Shown here: in pieces, positions 8,848 through 17,627 of the stretch
How positions within the stretch are numbered: the stretch's first letter is position 1
Layout of the letters: each line of letters begins with the position of its first letter
Source of the DNA: Leifsonia shinshuensis
GTDB lineage: Bacteria; Actinomycetota; Actinomycetes; Actinomycetales; Microbacteriaceae
Direction: 5' to 3'
Assembly (NCBI RefSeq): GCF_022606355.1
Contig: NZ_JAHHZQ010000003.1
Location: 124,001-188,000 of the forward strand
Length of the DNA: 64,000 nucleotides
The notes under the pieces: generated by a model
What the model saw: only the letters and a program-made list of their open reading frames with translations
Told to the model about the DNA's origin: nothing
Databases searched by the model: none
Program-made: the position numbers and the translations under genes

Positions 8848-10035
8848 ATGACCGACAGCGTCCGGGAGCCCGGCATCGTCGCTGCGGACGCCTCGGACCT
8901 CCTGGCGATCCTGCGCGACGGCGTGCCGCGCACCCGTGCGCAGCTGGCCGAGATCACGGGCCTTGCCCGATCGACCGTCGCGGTGCGCATCGACACCCTG
9001 ACCGCCGCCGGCCTGGTGGCGCCCGCGGGCGACGACGTCTCGACGGGAGGCCGCCCTCCCGCGCGCATCCGGTTCAACCCCGACTCCCGCGTGGTCGTCG
9101 CCATCGACCTCGGCGCGACCCACGGCGTGGTCGCTTTGGCCGACCTGGCCGGCACGATCACGACCAGCGAGTCCCGGCGCCTGCTCATCGCCGACGGCCC
9201 CGAGCCGGTGCTCGACTGGGCACTGGAGGCCGCCCAGCGTCTGTTCGCCGCGACCGGACGCCCGCTCGCCGACCTGGTCGGCGTCGGCATCGGCGTTCCC
9301 GGACCGGTGGAGCACTCGACCGGGCTCCCGGCCAACCCGCCGATCATGCCCGGCTGGGACCGCTTCGACATCCCGGCCTATGCGCGGCGCGTCTTCGACG
9401 TCCCCGTCCTCGTGGACAACGACGTGAACCTCCTCGCGCTCGGCGAGCACGCCCTCGCCTGGCCCGACCGATCCGACCTCCTGTTCGTCAAGGTCGCGAC
9501 CGGCATCGGTGCCGGCATCATCAGCGGAGGCCGGCTCCAGCGCGGCGCCCAGGGCTCGGCGGGCGACCTGGGCCACGTGCGCGTGCCGTTCTCCAGCGAG
9601 ACGCCGAGCCACGGGGCCCGCGACGCCGACCTGGAGGCGCTCGCCAGCGGGCCGGCGATCGCCCGCGCGCTCACCGCGGCCGGCATCCCCGCCGAGACCA
9701 GCGACGACGTGGTCGCCCTCGCCCGCACGGGCAATCCCGAGGTCCTCCAGGCGATCCGCCAGGCGGGCCGCGACCTCGGCGAGGTCGTCGCCACCTGCGT
9801 CAACATGCTCAACCCGTCTCTCGTCGTCGTCGGCGGCAGTCTGTCCCGGGTCGGCGAGCAGCTGCTCGCCGGAGTGCGGGAGGTCGTCTACCAGCGCTCG
9901 ACGCCGCTCGCCACCCAGCACCTGACCATCACCGAGTCCCGCTCCGGCGAGACCGGAGGCGCCATCGGCGCGGCCATCATGGTCATCCAGCACACCCTCG
10001 GCCCGGGAATTGCCTCCCGGCCCCTCCCCCACTGA
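8848..10035 (+). CDS. ROK family transcriptional regulator (NagC/XylR type)
   Basis: A 395-residue ROK protein with an N-terminal winged helix-turn-helix ([24 protein letters not shown]) and a sugar-kinase-like fold: ATP-site motif [38 protein letters not shown] and [11 protein letters not shown]. The usual ROK zinc motif (CXCGXXGC) is absent; the corresponding segment reads [16 protein letters not shown], with no Cys. This suggests a regulator rather than a working kinase, with altered metal binding. ATG 8848 is chosen because TTCAAT (8836-8841) precedes it by six bases. It probably represses both arms of the sugar locus. Confidence 0.88.
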   Translation: MTDSVREPGIVAADASDLLAILRDGVPRTRAQLAEITGLARSTVAVRIDTLTAAGLVAPAGDDVSTGGRPPARIRFNPDSRVVVAIDLGATHGVVALADLAGTITTSESRRLLIADGPEPVLDWALEAAQRLFAATGRPLADLVGVGIGVPGPVEHSTGLPANPPIMPGWDRFDIPAYARRVFDVPVLVDNDVNLLALGEHALAWPDRSDLLFVKVATGIGAGIISGGRLQRGAQGSAGDLGHVRVPFSSETPSHGARDADLEALASGPAIARALTAAGIPAETSDDVVALARTGNPEVLQAIRQAGRDLGEVVATCVNMLNPSLVVVGGSLSRVGEQLLAGVREVVYQRSTPLATQHLTITESRSGETGGAIGAAIMVIQHTLGPGIASRPLPH

Positions 10036-10065
10036 CGGGCTCCCGCCGCCGCTCGAGCCGCCATC

Positions 10066-10081
10066 ATCGAATCGATTCGAT
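10066..10081. promoter_or_regulatory. Perfect 16-bp palindromic operator candidate
   Basis: ATCGAATCGATTCGAT is a perfect palindrome with a central CG, upstream of the oxidoreductase-ThuA operon. Its form is that of LacI/GalR-type operators. Confidence 0.55.
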
Positions 10082-10145
10082 CCTCCGCTTCGACCATCCA
10101 CCACCCGCCCGGACCACCCCAGCACCACCCCTCGAAAGGACAGCA

Positions 10146-11303
10146 GTGACCACCGAATCCAAGACCCTCCGCGCCGGAGTCGTCGGCCTCGGCTGGGCCG
10201 GCCAGCAGCACATGGACGCCTACGCCTCGCTCCCCGGAGTGGAGCTCGTCGCGATCGCCGGCATGGAAGACGGCCCCCGCGCCGAGCTCGGCGAGAAGTA
10301 CGGCGTCGCGCGCCGGTACAGCGACTGGCGCGACCTGGTCGCCGACGGCGACCTCGACGTCGTCAGTGTCGCCGTCCCGACCTTCCTGCACGCTCCCATC
10401 ACCGTCGGCGCGCTCGAGGCCGGCATCCACGTGCTGAGCGAGAAGCCGATCGCCCGCACCGCCGCGGAGGCGCAGACGATGGTCGACGCCGCCCACCGCT
10501 CCGGCCGCGTGCTGGAGGTCGCCTTCAACCACCGCCGCCGTGGCGACATCGAGGCGCTCAAGGCGGCCATCGACGCCGGCCAGATCGGGCGGCCGTACCA
10601 CGCCAGGGCGACCTGGCTGCGTCGCGCGGGCATCCCCGCGCTCGGCAGCTGGTTCACCAACCGCGAGATGGCGGGAGGCGGCCCGCTGATCGACATCGGC
10701 GTGCACGTGCTCGACTACGCCCTGCACCTGTTCGGCGAGCCGCGCGTCACGGCGGTCTCGGCCGTCACCCACTCCGAGCTCGGGGTGCGCGGGCGCGGCG
10801 GCGCGAAGAGCGACAAGCAGCACGTCGGGTCCGCGTACGAGGTGGAGGACCTCGCCAGCATGCTCCTGCGGCTCGAGGGAGGCGGCTCGATCGTGCTCGA
10901 GACCAGCTGGGCGGCCTACCGGCCGGCGGGCGACGAGTTCGGGATCACCCTCTACGGCACCGAGGGCGGCGCCGACCTCCGGGTCGTCGACTACGCTCCG
11001 GCCGGCGAGCTCACGATCTTCACCGGCGAGGGCGAAGAGGTGGAGGACATCGCGGTGACCGCCGACGCGGGACGCGGTCATCTCGCGGTCGTCGAGACCT
11101 TCCTCGAGCACGTCGCCGACGAGGCCAACTGGGCGCGCTGGGACGGCTCGCTCGCGCTCGACCGGGCGCGCGTCATCGACGCGGCCTACGAGTCGGCGCG
11201 CCGCGGTGCCGAGGTGCGGCTGAGCCCGGCCACCAACGGCCTCGACGACGCGGGGGCGGACACCCCGACCACGGACAGCAGCACAGAGACCACGGAGGCA
11301 TGA
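10146..11303 (+). CDS. Gfo/Idh/MocA family oxidoreductase (ThuB-like context)
   Basis: A 385-residue dehydrogenase: [18 protein letters not shown] at the N terminus, SEKPIART, then [13 protein letters not shown] and [21 protein letters not shown] 10146 follows GAAAGGA by five bases. It is directly followed by a ThuA-type gene, the arrangement found for ThuAB in rhizobia, where the pair converts disaccharides such as trehalose to 3-keto forms. That parallel is established for ThuAB; its use here is inference. A Thr/Asp/Ser-rich tail of about 25 residues ([18 protein letters not shown]) is not part of the fold. A long same-frame extension upstream overlaps the ROK gene and is not real. Confidence 0.88.
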   Translation: MTTESKTLRAGVVGLGWAGQQHMDAYASLPGVELVAIAGMEDGPRAELGEKYGVARRYSDWRDLVADGDLDVVSVAVPTFLHAPITVGALEAGIHVLSEKPIARTAAEAQTMVDAAHRSGRVLEVAFNHRRRGDIEALKAAIDAGQIGRPYHARATWLRRAGIPALGSWFTNREMAGGGPLIDIGVHVLDYALHLFGEPRVTAVSAVTHSELGVRGRGGAKSDKQHVGSAYEVEDLASMLLRLEGGGSIVLETSWAAYRPAGDEFGITLYGTEGGADLRVVDYAPAGELTIFTGEGEEVEDIAVTADAGRGHLAVVETFLEHVADEANWARWDGSLALDRARVIDAAYESARRGAEVRLSPATNGLDDAGADTPTTDSSTETTEA

Positions 11304-11305
11304 CC

Positions 11306-12037
11306 ATGACCGCACTGCGCGTGACCGTGTGGAACGAAGGCGTCCACGAGACCACTCAGCCCGAGATCGCCGCGATCTACCCCGACGGCATCCACGGCGC
11401 GATCGCCGCCGGGCTGTCCGAGCTGCTCGGCGACGAGACCGCCGTGCGCACGGCGACCCTCGCCGACCCGGAGCACGGGCTCACCGAGGAGGCGCTCGCC
11501 GAGACGGACGTGCTCCTCTGGTGGGGCCACATCGCCCACGACCAGGTCTCCGACGAGGTCGTCGAGCGCGTCCGCCGCCATGTGCTGGGCGGGATGGGCC
11601 TGATCGTGCTGCACTCCGGCCACTTCTCGAAGATCTTCATCCGGATGCTCGGCACCACGTGCTCGCTGCGCTGGCGCAACCCGGAGGGCGGCGAACGGGA
11701 GCTGGTCTGGAACGTGAACCCGACGCACCCGATCGCGCAGGGCGTCGACCAGCCGATCGTGATCGACGCGCAGGAGATGTACGGCGAGTTCTTCGACATC
11801 CCGGCCCCGGACGACCTGGTCTTCATCAGCTCGTTCACCGGCGGAGAGGTGTTCCGCTCCGGCGTGACCTTCACACGCGGTCGCGGCAAGATCTTCTACT
11901 TCTCGCCGGGCGACCAGGAGTACCCGGTCTACTTCCACCCGCAGGTGCGGCGCGTGCTGGCCAACGGCGTGCGCTGGGCGGCGCCCGTCGCCGGTGCGCG
12001 GACGGCCCCGGAGGTCTCCAACCCGCAGCCCGTCTGA
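11306..12037 (+). CDS. ThuA domain protein (trehalose utilization-like)
   Basis: A 243-residue ThuA-domain protein of the class I glutamine-amidotransferase-like fold. Visible motifs are [63 protein letters not shown] and [21 protein letters not shown]; the amidotransferase nucleophile Cys is not present. ATG 11306 is favoured over ATG 11300 because GGAGG lies seven bases before it. It is two bases from the stop of the oxidoreductase, so co-expressed. ThuA proteins act with Gfo/Idh/MocA dehydrogenases in keto-disaccharide metabolism; the reaction of this one is not known. Confidence 0.88.
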   Translation: MTALRVTVWNEGVHETTQPEIAAIYPDGIHGAIAAGLSELLGDETAVRTATLADPEHGLTEEALAETDVLLWWGHIAHDQVSDEVVERVRRHVLGGMGLIVLHSGHFSKIFIRMLGTTCSLRWRNPEGGERELVWNVNPTHPIAQGVDQPIVIDAQEMYGEFFDIPAPDDLVFISSFTGGEVFRSGVTFTRGRGKIFYFSPGDQEYPVYFHPQVRRVLANGVRWAAPVAGARTAPEVSNPQPV

Positions 12038-12079
12038 CCGGGTGACGGGGGCGGGCCGGCGGCGGTGCAGACTGGACGC

Positions 12080-13120
12080 ATGGTCGACCTCCTCACCGCC
12101 CTCCCCGCTCCCCGCCACACCGACCCGGCCGATGCGCCGCCCCTGCGCTGGGGCGTGATCGGGCCAGGCGTCATCGCCGGCGACTTCACGGACGCCCTGC
12201 ACGCGCACACCCGGCAGCGGATGGTGGCCTGCGGCTCCCGCTCGGCCGAGCGGGCGGCCGCATTCGCCGCCGCGCACGGGGTCGAGCGGGCGCACACGTC
12301 CTACGAGGCGCTGGTGGGCGACCCCGAGGTGGACGTCGTCTACGTCGCAACACCGCACAGCGAGCACCTCGAGCACGCGCTCCTGGCCATCCGGGCGGGC
12401 AAGCACGTGCTCATCGAGAAGCCGATGGCCGCGGACGCCGACCAGGCCAGGCAGATCGTCGCCGCCGCCAGGGAGGCCGGAGTCTTCGCCATGGAGGCGA
12501 TGTGGACGCGCTACCTGCCGCAGACCGACATCGCGCGTCAGCTTCTGGCCGACGGCGCCCTCGGCGAGGTGCGCGTCGTCACGGCCGACTTCGGAGGCCG
12601 GGCGACGTTCGATGCGGCCGGCCGCCTCTGGGATCCGGCTCTCGCGGGCGGCGCCCTTCTCGACCTCGGCGTGTACGTGGTGTCCTGGGCCTCGTTCGCG
12701 CTCGGCGCGCCCGCCGGCATCATCGCGACGGGCACCCTCGCCCCGACCGGCGTCGACGAGCAGGCCGCCCTCGTGCTGTCCTCCGCGAATGGAGGCCAGG
12801 CCCTCCTCAGCACGGGCCTGCGTGCGGGCACGCCGTCGCTCGCGACCATCTCGGGGTCGGACGCCCGGATCGAGACCGACAGCCCGTTCTGGGCGGCGAG
12901 CGGTATCCGCGTCCGCCGATCGGACGGAGCCGTCGTGCACTGGACGGACCCGTACAACCGGCCGTACCGCCAGGGGATGTCGTACGAAGCGGCCGCTCTC
13001 GCCCGCTATGTCGCGGCCGGCCGCACCGAGTCGCCGCTGCACTCGCTCGACGAGGCGGTCTCCACCCTGGCCACCATCGACGAAGCCCGTCGTCAGCTCG
13101 GCGCCGCGGGCGTGGGCTGA
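12080..13120 (+). CDS. Gfo/Idh/MocA family oxidoreductase, dihydrodiol-dehydrogenase-like
   Basis: A 346-residue dehydrogenase with RWGVIGPGVIAGDFTDAL, HVLIEKPMAAD, FAMEAMWTRYLPQ and ALLDLGVYVVSWASFALG. The EAMWTRYLP and LDLGVYV motifs place it with dimeric dihydrodiol dehydrogenase and 1,5-anhydrofructose or xylose reductase-like members rather than with the other three in this locus. ATG 12080 is preferred because CAGACT (12068-12073) lies six bases before it, giving a leaderless start; an upstream GTG at 12065 is less likely. It may be transcribed separately from the ThuA operon, which ends 42 bases before. Confidence 0.87.
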   Translation: MVDLLTALPAPRHTDPADAPPLRWGVIGPGVIAGDFTDALHAHTRQRMVACGSRSAERAAAFAAAHGVERAHTSYEALVGDPEVDVVYVATPHSEHLEHALLAIRAGKHVLIEKPMAADADQARQIVAAAREAGVFAMEAMWTRYLPQTDIARQLLADGALGEVRVVTADFGGRATFDAAGRLWDPALAGGALLDLGVYVVSWASFALGAPAGIIATGTLAPTGVDEQAALVLSSANGGQALLSTGLRAGTPSLATISGSDARIETDSPFWAASGIRVRRSDGAVVHWTDPYNRPYRQGMSYEAAALARYVAAGRTESPLHSLDEAVSTLATIDEARRQLGAAGVG

Positions 13121-13155
13121 CGGCGCACGTCGGCCGCGCGAGGCAGAATGGAGGG

Positions 13156-13926
13156 GTGTTCGACCGCTCCGCCGCCCCCACCGCCCCTGAACTCTCCAGG
13201 CGCGACAGCGACCGGCGCGAGCTCTACCGGCCGGGAGTGCTGGCCGACCTCGGCCCGCGCACGTCGGCGCCCGCGCCGCGTCCGGTCGTCCCCGCCGTGC
13301 CGGGCGCCGAGGGTCACCTCGCCCGCGTCGTGGCGTCCTCGAGCGATCGCGTCGGCTGGCTCCGCGCGCGCAGCCGCGGGATCACCGCGACCGATGTCGC
13401 CAAGCTGTCCACCCAGCAGTCGCTGCGCGCGGCGGTCACCGAGAAGCTGAACGGCTCGGGATTCTCCGGCAACGTCTTCACGCAGCACGGGCGCGTCCGC
13501 GAACCGGAGATCGCGGCCTGGGTCGCCGCGACGCACGGCATCCAGCCGTCTGACCTGCTCTTCCACGCCGAGCGCGACCGCCGCCATCTGGCGACGCCAG
13601 ACGGGCTGACGGTCCGCGAGGGAGGCCGGATCGAGCTCGCCGAGATCAAGACCACCAACAAGCCGTTCAACAGCATCCCGCGGTCCTATCTGCGCCAGAT
13701 CTGGTGGCAGCAGTACGTCCTGGGCGCGGAGCGCACGCTCTTCGTGTGGGAGCAGCACGACCGGTTCGTTCCCGTGCACGAGGAGCCGCAGTGCCACTGG
13801 GTCGACCGCGACGATCGCGAGATCGCCCGCCTCGTCGCCCTGGCAGGCGACCTGATCGAGCTGCTGCGGCAGGCGACGGCACCGCGGGCGACTCCCGGTG
13901 CCGCGGCGCAGGCCGCCGCCGGCTAG
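13156..13926 (+). CDS. YqaJ-like PD-(D/E)XK nuclease domain protein
   Basis: A 256-residue protein with the YqaJ viral recombinase/lambda-exonuclease-like core: WLRARSRGITATDVAKL (substrate entry motif), FTQHGRVREPEIAAWV (catalytic Glu), HLATPDGLTV (catalytic Asp), ELAEIKTTNKPF (E-X-K) and IWWQQYVLGAERTLFVWEQ. All expected catalytic positions are present, so it is probably an active nuclease. No recombinase or other phage gene lies nearby. GTG 13156 follows CAGAAT (13144-13149) by six bases, a leaderless-type start. It converges with the DUF998 gene ten bases downstream. Function in the host is unknown; DNA repair is a guess. Confidence 0.72.
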   Translation: MFDRSAAPTAPELSRRDSDRRELYRPGVLADLGPRTSAPAPRPVVPAVPGAEGHLARVVASSSDRVGWLRARSRGITATDVAKLSTQQSLRAAVTEKLNGSGFSGNVFTQHGRVREPEIAAWVAATHGIQPSDLLFHAERDRRHLATPDGLTVREGGRIELAEIKTTNKPFNSIPRSYLRQIWWQQYVLGAERTLFVWEQHDRFVPVHEEPQCHWVDRDDREIARLVALAGDLIELLRQATAPRATPGAAAQAAAG

Positions 13927-13936
13927 TCGATCGCGA

Positions 13937-14629
13937 TCAGTCGGTCACGACCGGCACCCGCGCCAGCGCCAGGGAGTAGACCGCGATCCAGGAGACCGCC
14001 ACGGTCGTCCCGATCAACTCCAGCCAGGCGCCGACATCCGTTGCGACGTGAACGAGCGCGAGCAGGCCACCCACGATCGTGATGGCCGCCACCGCGATGC
14101 AGCTGATCAGCGAGAAACGCGCGACCCGCGGCAGCCGCGAGGCGAACGCCACCTGCAGCATCGCGAAGCACGCGGCGGCGAACCCGAGCACGGCGGACAC
14201 CGTGTGCACGAGATCCTGGATCGTCGACCTCGGATCCACGAGAGGGACAGGGCAGTAGGACGTGCAGGTCACCTGGGACGCCAAGACGAAACACACCGCG
14301 GCGAATCCGAGACTCGCCGCCGGGGCCCATCGGTCGAGCAGTCGGTGCGACGAGCGCACGTGACCGCTCGCGAGCGCGACGGCGAAGCCGCCTGCGGCGA
14401 TGAGCAGCAGGGCGATGGCGAACGGCCCGGCGGTCGGGGCTCCGACGGCGCCGAGCTCGCTGACGTAGACCGGATAGGGAACGGTCAGCCGCGCGGCCCA
14501 GATGATCGTCAGACCGCTGAGGACGCAGACGGTCCCCGCTGCGAGCAGCAGGGGCACGGCGCGCTGCCAGCCGCCGGCCAGCAGAGGCTGGGCGAACGGC
14601 TGGCGAACGATACGCAGCAGTCGTCGCAC
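13937..14629 (-). CDS. DUF998 family membrane protein
   Basis: A 230-residue membrane protein with about six or seven hydrophobic segments, matching the DUF998 family. Polar landmarks are VYVSELGAVGAPTAG between the first two helices and VTCTSYCPVPLVDPR, with two Cys in an extracellular or periplasmic loop that could form a disulfide, followed by TIQDLVHTVSA. The GTG at 14629 has GAGGAG six bases before it. It stands alone between convergent and unrelated genes. The family has no settled function. Confidence 0.8.
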   Translation of the reverse strand: MRRLLRIVRQPFAQPLLAGGWQRAVPLLLAAGTVCVLSGLTIIWAARLTVPYPVYVSELGAVGAPTAGPFAIALLLIAAGGFAVALASGHVRSSHRLLDRWAPAASLGFAAVCFVLASQVTCTSYCPVPLVDPRSTIQDLVHTVSAVLGFAAACFAMLQVAFASRLPRVARFSLISCIAVAAITIVGGLLALVHVATDVGAWLELIGTTVAVSWIAVYSLALARVPVVTD

Positions 14630-14758
14630 GGTCGCTCCTCGAATGGATCGGGTCGAGGGATTCTAACCGGCGGCACCCTGCGAAGGCCCTGGGATACGCC
14701 GCAGTCCCGTGGCCTGACTCGCAGACGGACGACCGGGCCAGCGACCGGGTCGCCGCGA

Positions 14759-15295
14759 TCAGCCGAGCGCGCGCTCCATGACCCAGTCGTTCTCGAGGCG
14801 GTCCCCGACCTGGAATCGCTTGCTGCCGACCCTCTCGAAGCCGTGCTTGCCATAGAAACGCTGGGCGCGCGCGTTCTCTTCGTTGACACCGAGCCACACC
14901 CCCGCGGCGCCCGCCTCGGCCGCTGCGGCCAGGCTGGCCTCCATCAGCCGACCGGCCACACCTTCGCCGTGATGGCCGGGCATGACGTAGCACTTGCTGA
15001 GCTCGGCGGTCGGGCGTACGGAGACGGCGGCCCGCACGTCGTCGTCGCCCGGCTCGCCGAGGTTGACGAGCGTGTAGCCCACGATCGCCCCCGCGTCGTC
15101 CTCCGCCACGAACAGGCGGCGCCGGAGGTCGGCCGCGTACTCGGCGAACCGCTCCGGCGAGAGCACGGCAGCGATGAACGACGCCTTGGCCTCCTCCGTC
15201 GTGTGCGGCGGGCACGCCAGCGGGAACGTCACTGCGGCGACCTCGGCGAGGGCCTCGGCGTCGGCGGCGGTCGCAGGGCGGATCGCGAGGGTCAT
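14759..15295 (-). CDS. GNAT family N-acetyltransferase
   Basis: A 178-residue acetyltransferase with the GNAT fold: N-terminal AIRPATAADAEALAEVA, the acetyl-CoA pyrophosphate-binding loop in KCYVMPGHHGEGVAGRLM (Q/R-X-X-G-X-G/A variant) and the C-terminal motif GVWLGVNEENARAQRFYGKHGFERVG. The substrate, small molecule or protein N terminus, cannot be told. ATG 15295 is six bases after TACGCT (15302-15307 on the minus strand), again a leaderless-type start. It is monocistronic. Confidence 0.87.
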   Translation of the reverse strand: MTLAIRPATAADAEALAEVAAVTFPLACPPHTTEEAKASFIAAVLSPERFAEYAADLRRRLFVAEDDAGAIVGYTLVNLGEPGDDDVRAAVSVRPTAELSKCYVMPGHHGEGVAGRLMEASLAAAAEAGAAGVWLGVNEENARAQRFYGKHGFERVGSKRFQVGDRLENDWVMERALG

Positions 15296-15310
15296 CCCGC
15301 CAGCGTAGCG

Positions 15311-15344
15311 GGGCCGGCCGCCTCCACGCGGAGACGGCCGGCCC
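15311..15344. terminator. Hairpin between the acetyltransferase promoter and the sedolisin stop
   Basis: GGGCCGGCCG (15311-15320) pairs with CGGCCGGCCC (15335-15344), with an inner CTCC/GGAG stem. It lies 20 bases after the sedolisin stop on the minus strand; no T tract. Confidence 0.55.
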
Positions 15345-15364
15345 TGTGCTGCGTCGCGCAGCCG

Positions 15365-17365
15365 CTAATGCCTGCCCTGGGCCACCAGACTCAGGAGGGT
15401 GAACGAGACTCCGCCGAGTCCGGTCACGTCGTCGTAACCCACCGCGGTCTTCAGCGACGTGTCCCGATCGAGCGTGATGAAATACGTGTTCCCGCTCCGT
15501 GCGCTGGTGTACACCAGCGCCTTCGGCGGGTTCGGCGGCACCACGTCGCGGAAGGCGCTCGGCAGCACACGCTTCACCGAGTAGAGCGTCGGGTTCGCGA
15601 ACCCGATCGTCCGTCCGGTCGCCTGCTGCACGATGGCGATCTGCGCTGCCACGATCGGCGTGGCCAGCGACGTGCCGCCGTAGGTCTCGTTGACGTAGGC
15701 GCCGGTCGCCAGGGTGGTGTCATCCACGATCGGGCTGAGCCCGATCTGGAACCCGGTGTACGGGTCGGCCAGAGCGGCGACGTCCGGAGAGACCCGGTAG
15801 CCCTTGCTCAGCGCCTGCGGCACGATGCCGCGCTGATAGTCCGGCGCCGGGAAGACGGCGCTGACGCCGCCTCCCGCCCCACCGGCGAACAGCGATCCCG
15901 GCAGCGGCTCGGCGTACGCCAGCGTCCCGTCGGCGTTCTTCACGATCTTGTCGAGCTGGTCGCCCCACCCGGTCTCCCAGGCGTTGCGGCCGTTCTTGTC
16001 GATGCCGAGGCTCGTGCCGCCCACCGAGGTGACCCACGGCGAAGAGGCGGGGAAGTCCGGCGACGGGTAGCCGAGGTTCTCGACCTCGTCACCGTTGTCG
16101 CCGCTCGAGAAGTACAGACCGATGCCTTCGCCGGCCGCCTGCAGCTGGATGTTGACCTCGCCCTGGATCACGTCGGCCGGAACCGCCTCGCCGATGTTGC
16201 CGTAGCTGTTGCTCACGATGTTCGCCAGCTTGTTGTCGAGGATCTTCGACATCGCGATGTCCAGTCCGCCGCTGCAGTCGGTGCCGCCGACGTAGAGGAT
16301 GCGGGCCCCCGGCGCGATGGAGTGCACCGACTCCACATCGAGGGTCTGCTCGCTCTGCCAGCCGCTCGGGTACTGGCACGCGGCCTGGTCCGTGAACTCG
16401 CTGGGGCTCGGCACCAGCTGCTGGTAGCTCGAGTTGGTGAGCGGCGGCTCGCCGTTCTGCGCAGCGAGGCTGTTCGCGTCCTTCACGATGGTCGGGCTCG
16501 CGTAGGCGTCGATGATCGCGACCGTCTGCCCGCTGCCGTTGACACCGCGCTTGGTGAGGTCGGTCAGACCGTAGGCGCTGCGCATCTGCTGCGGGGTGTA
16601 ACCGCAGTTGTAGGTGGGGTAGGTGGTCTGCCCGTTGTAGGCGGCCGGCACCGTCACGGTGTTCTCACCGATGTAGTGCGAGCACGGCGTGGTGATGACG
16701 GGCGCGACCGCAGCGGACTTGCGCTGCACCTGTGGAGCCGCCGAGGCCGGGACGTCGCCCTGCTTGATCGAGTTCGGCCGGGTCATCGTGCGCGACTGCT
16801 CGACGCTGATCGCGGAGACCTTGGCCCCGAGCGCCGCGGGAACCGACGGAGCGCTCGACGGAGCCACGAGTTCGTGACCGGCGACCTTGTAGGAGTGCAG
16901 CGACGTGCCGAACACCGAGCCGAGCTGCTGGGGTGTGCCGCGGAACACCACGTACTGCCGGCTCGCCGGCTCACCCTGGATGGTGAGACCTGCCGTCTTC
17001 AGGAACGCCAGCACCGCGTCGTAGTCCGCCTGCGTCGGCGAGAACCTCGCGATCCACTGCTGCGGGCTCAGCGCCCTGCGATACCCGGACAGCGACGGGT
17101 TGGAGACCTGCTTCGCCAGCGTCTCCGCACCCTTCTGGTCGCGGAGGGGGAGGTAGATCTCACCCTGCACTGTGGTGTCGGCTGGAGCCGCTCCCGCATC
17201 GTTCTGGGCGGTGGCCCACGAGGGGACGGAATTGGCGAAGGGCACCCGGTCGGCGGCGTTCGCCGCGGATGCCCCTGCCAACGACAACGCCACCACGGCT
17301 GACGTGGTGGCGATGATTCCGATCGCCCTCTTGTGGAGGGCGGAGGTGGTGCGAGGTGTCATCAA
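15365..17365 (-). CDS. Secreted S53 family serine-carboxyl peptidase (sedolisin/kumamolisin type)
   Basis: A 666-residue secreted pro-peptidase. The N terminus has a signal peptide (two Lys/Arg, hydrophobic IGIIATTSAVVALSLAGASA, cleavage near ANA at about 37). A pro-kumamolisin activation domain spans about 60-205. The catalytic domain carries the sedolisin set: Glu339 and Asp343 in SEQTLDVES, oxyanion Asp423 in FSSGDNGDE and Ser566 in YGGTSLATP. A calcium-site-like DVTGLGG is near the C terminus. Such enzymes work outside the cell at acid pH. ATG 17365 or the following ATG 17362 could start. It is monocistronic, with a hairpin after its stop. Confidence 0.92.
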   Translation of the reverse strand: MMTPRTTSALHKRAIGIIATTSAVVALSLAGASAANAADRVPFANSVPSWATAQNDAGAAPADTTVQGEIYLPLRDQKGAETLAKQVSNPSLSGYRRALSPQQWIARFSPTQADYDAVLAFLKTAGLTIQGEPASRQYVVFRGTPQQLGSVFGTSLHSYKVAGHELVAPSSAPSVPAALGAKVSAISVEQSRTMTRPNSIKQGDVPASAAPQVQRKSAAVAPVITTPCSHYIGENTVTVPAAYNGQTTYPTYNCGYTPQQMRSAYGLTDLTKRGVNGSGQTVAIIDAYASPTIVKDANSLAAQNGEPPLTNSSYQQLVPSPSEFTDQAACQYPSGWQSEQTLDVESVHSIAPGARILYVGGTDCSGGLDIAMSKILDNKLANIVSNSYGNIGEAVPADVIQGEVNIQLQAAGEGIGLYFSSGDNGDEVENLGYPSPDFPASSPWVTSVGGTSLGIDKNGRNAWETGWGDQLDKIVKNADGTLAYAEPLPGSLFAGGAGGGVSAVFPAPDYQRGIVPQALSKGYRVSPDVAALADPYTGFQIGLSPIVDDTTLATGAYVNETYGGTSLATPIVAAQIAIVQQATGRTIGFANPTLYSVKRVLPSAFRDVVPPNPPKALVYTSARSGNTYFITLDRDTSLKTAVGYDDVTGLGGVSFTLLSLVAQGRH

Positions 17366-17514
17366 ACATTCCTTCGCTCGGACTGACTCGACTGTGAGAC
17401 GACGCGCGGTGCGCGACAGGGCGAATATAGCCCGGCCGTTCTACCTCCGCAAGATGGGGTAGACAGGTCTGCCGAAGTCGTTGCCTCTGTGCAACGTTCG
17501 CTCACTCCGCCGAG

Positions 17515-17563
17515 GGGCACGCAAACGCCCCTAAAACCGGGGTTCAGGGGCGTTTGCGTGCCC
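17515..17563. repeat. Perfect 18-bp inverted repeat with palindromic loop
   Basis: GGGCACGCAAACGCCCCT (17515-17532) is perfectly inverted at 17546-17563. The 13-base loop contains AACCGGGGTT, itself almost self-complementary. It lies in the 262 bases between the sedolisin start and the rplA terminator, so it does not obviously end either gene. The outer GAGGGGCACG matches repeats near 53.3 kb. Confidence 0.75.
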
Positions 17564-17573
17564 TTCGACGACG

Positions 17574-17613
17574 AAACGGGCCGGTCACCGCGTGAGCGGT
17601 GGCCGGCCCGTTT
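17574..17613 (-). terminator. Terminator of the rplK-rplA genes
   Basis: An 18-bp stem (AAACGGGCCGGTCACCGC against GCGGTGGCCGGCCCGTTT, one wobble) with loop GTGA, 14 bases beyond the rplA stop; on the minus strand the arm ends in TTT. Confidence 0.8.
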
Positions 17614-17627
17614 GCAGAGCGATGCGC

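Noticed and set aside
13156-13926. Prophage remnant suggested by the YqaJ-like gene
   Set aside because: No other phage-type gene, attachment site or tRNA-adjacent duplication is seen nearby.
13898-17302. Very long plus-strand open frame of more than 1,100 codons
   Set aside because: It is a shadow across DUF998, acetyltransferase and sedolisin genes on the other strand, with His/Arg/Asp-biased composition and no domain.
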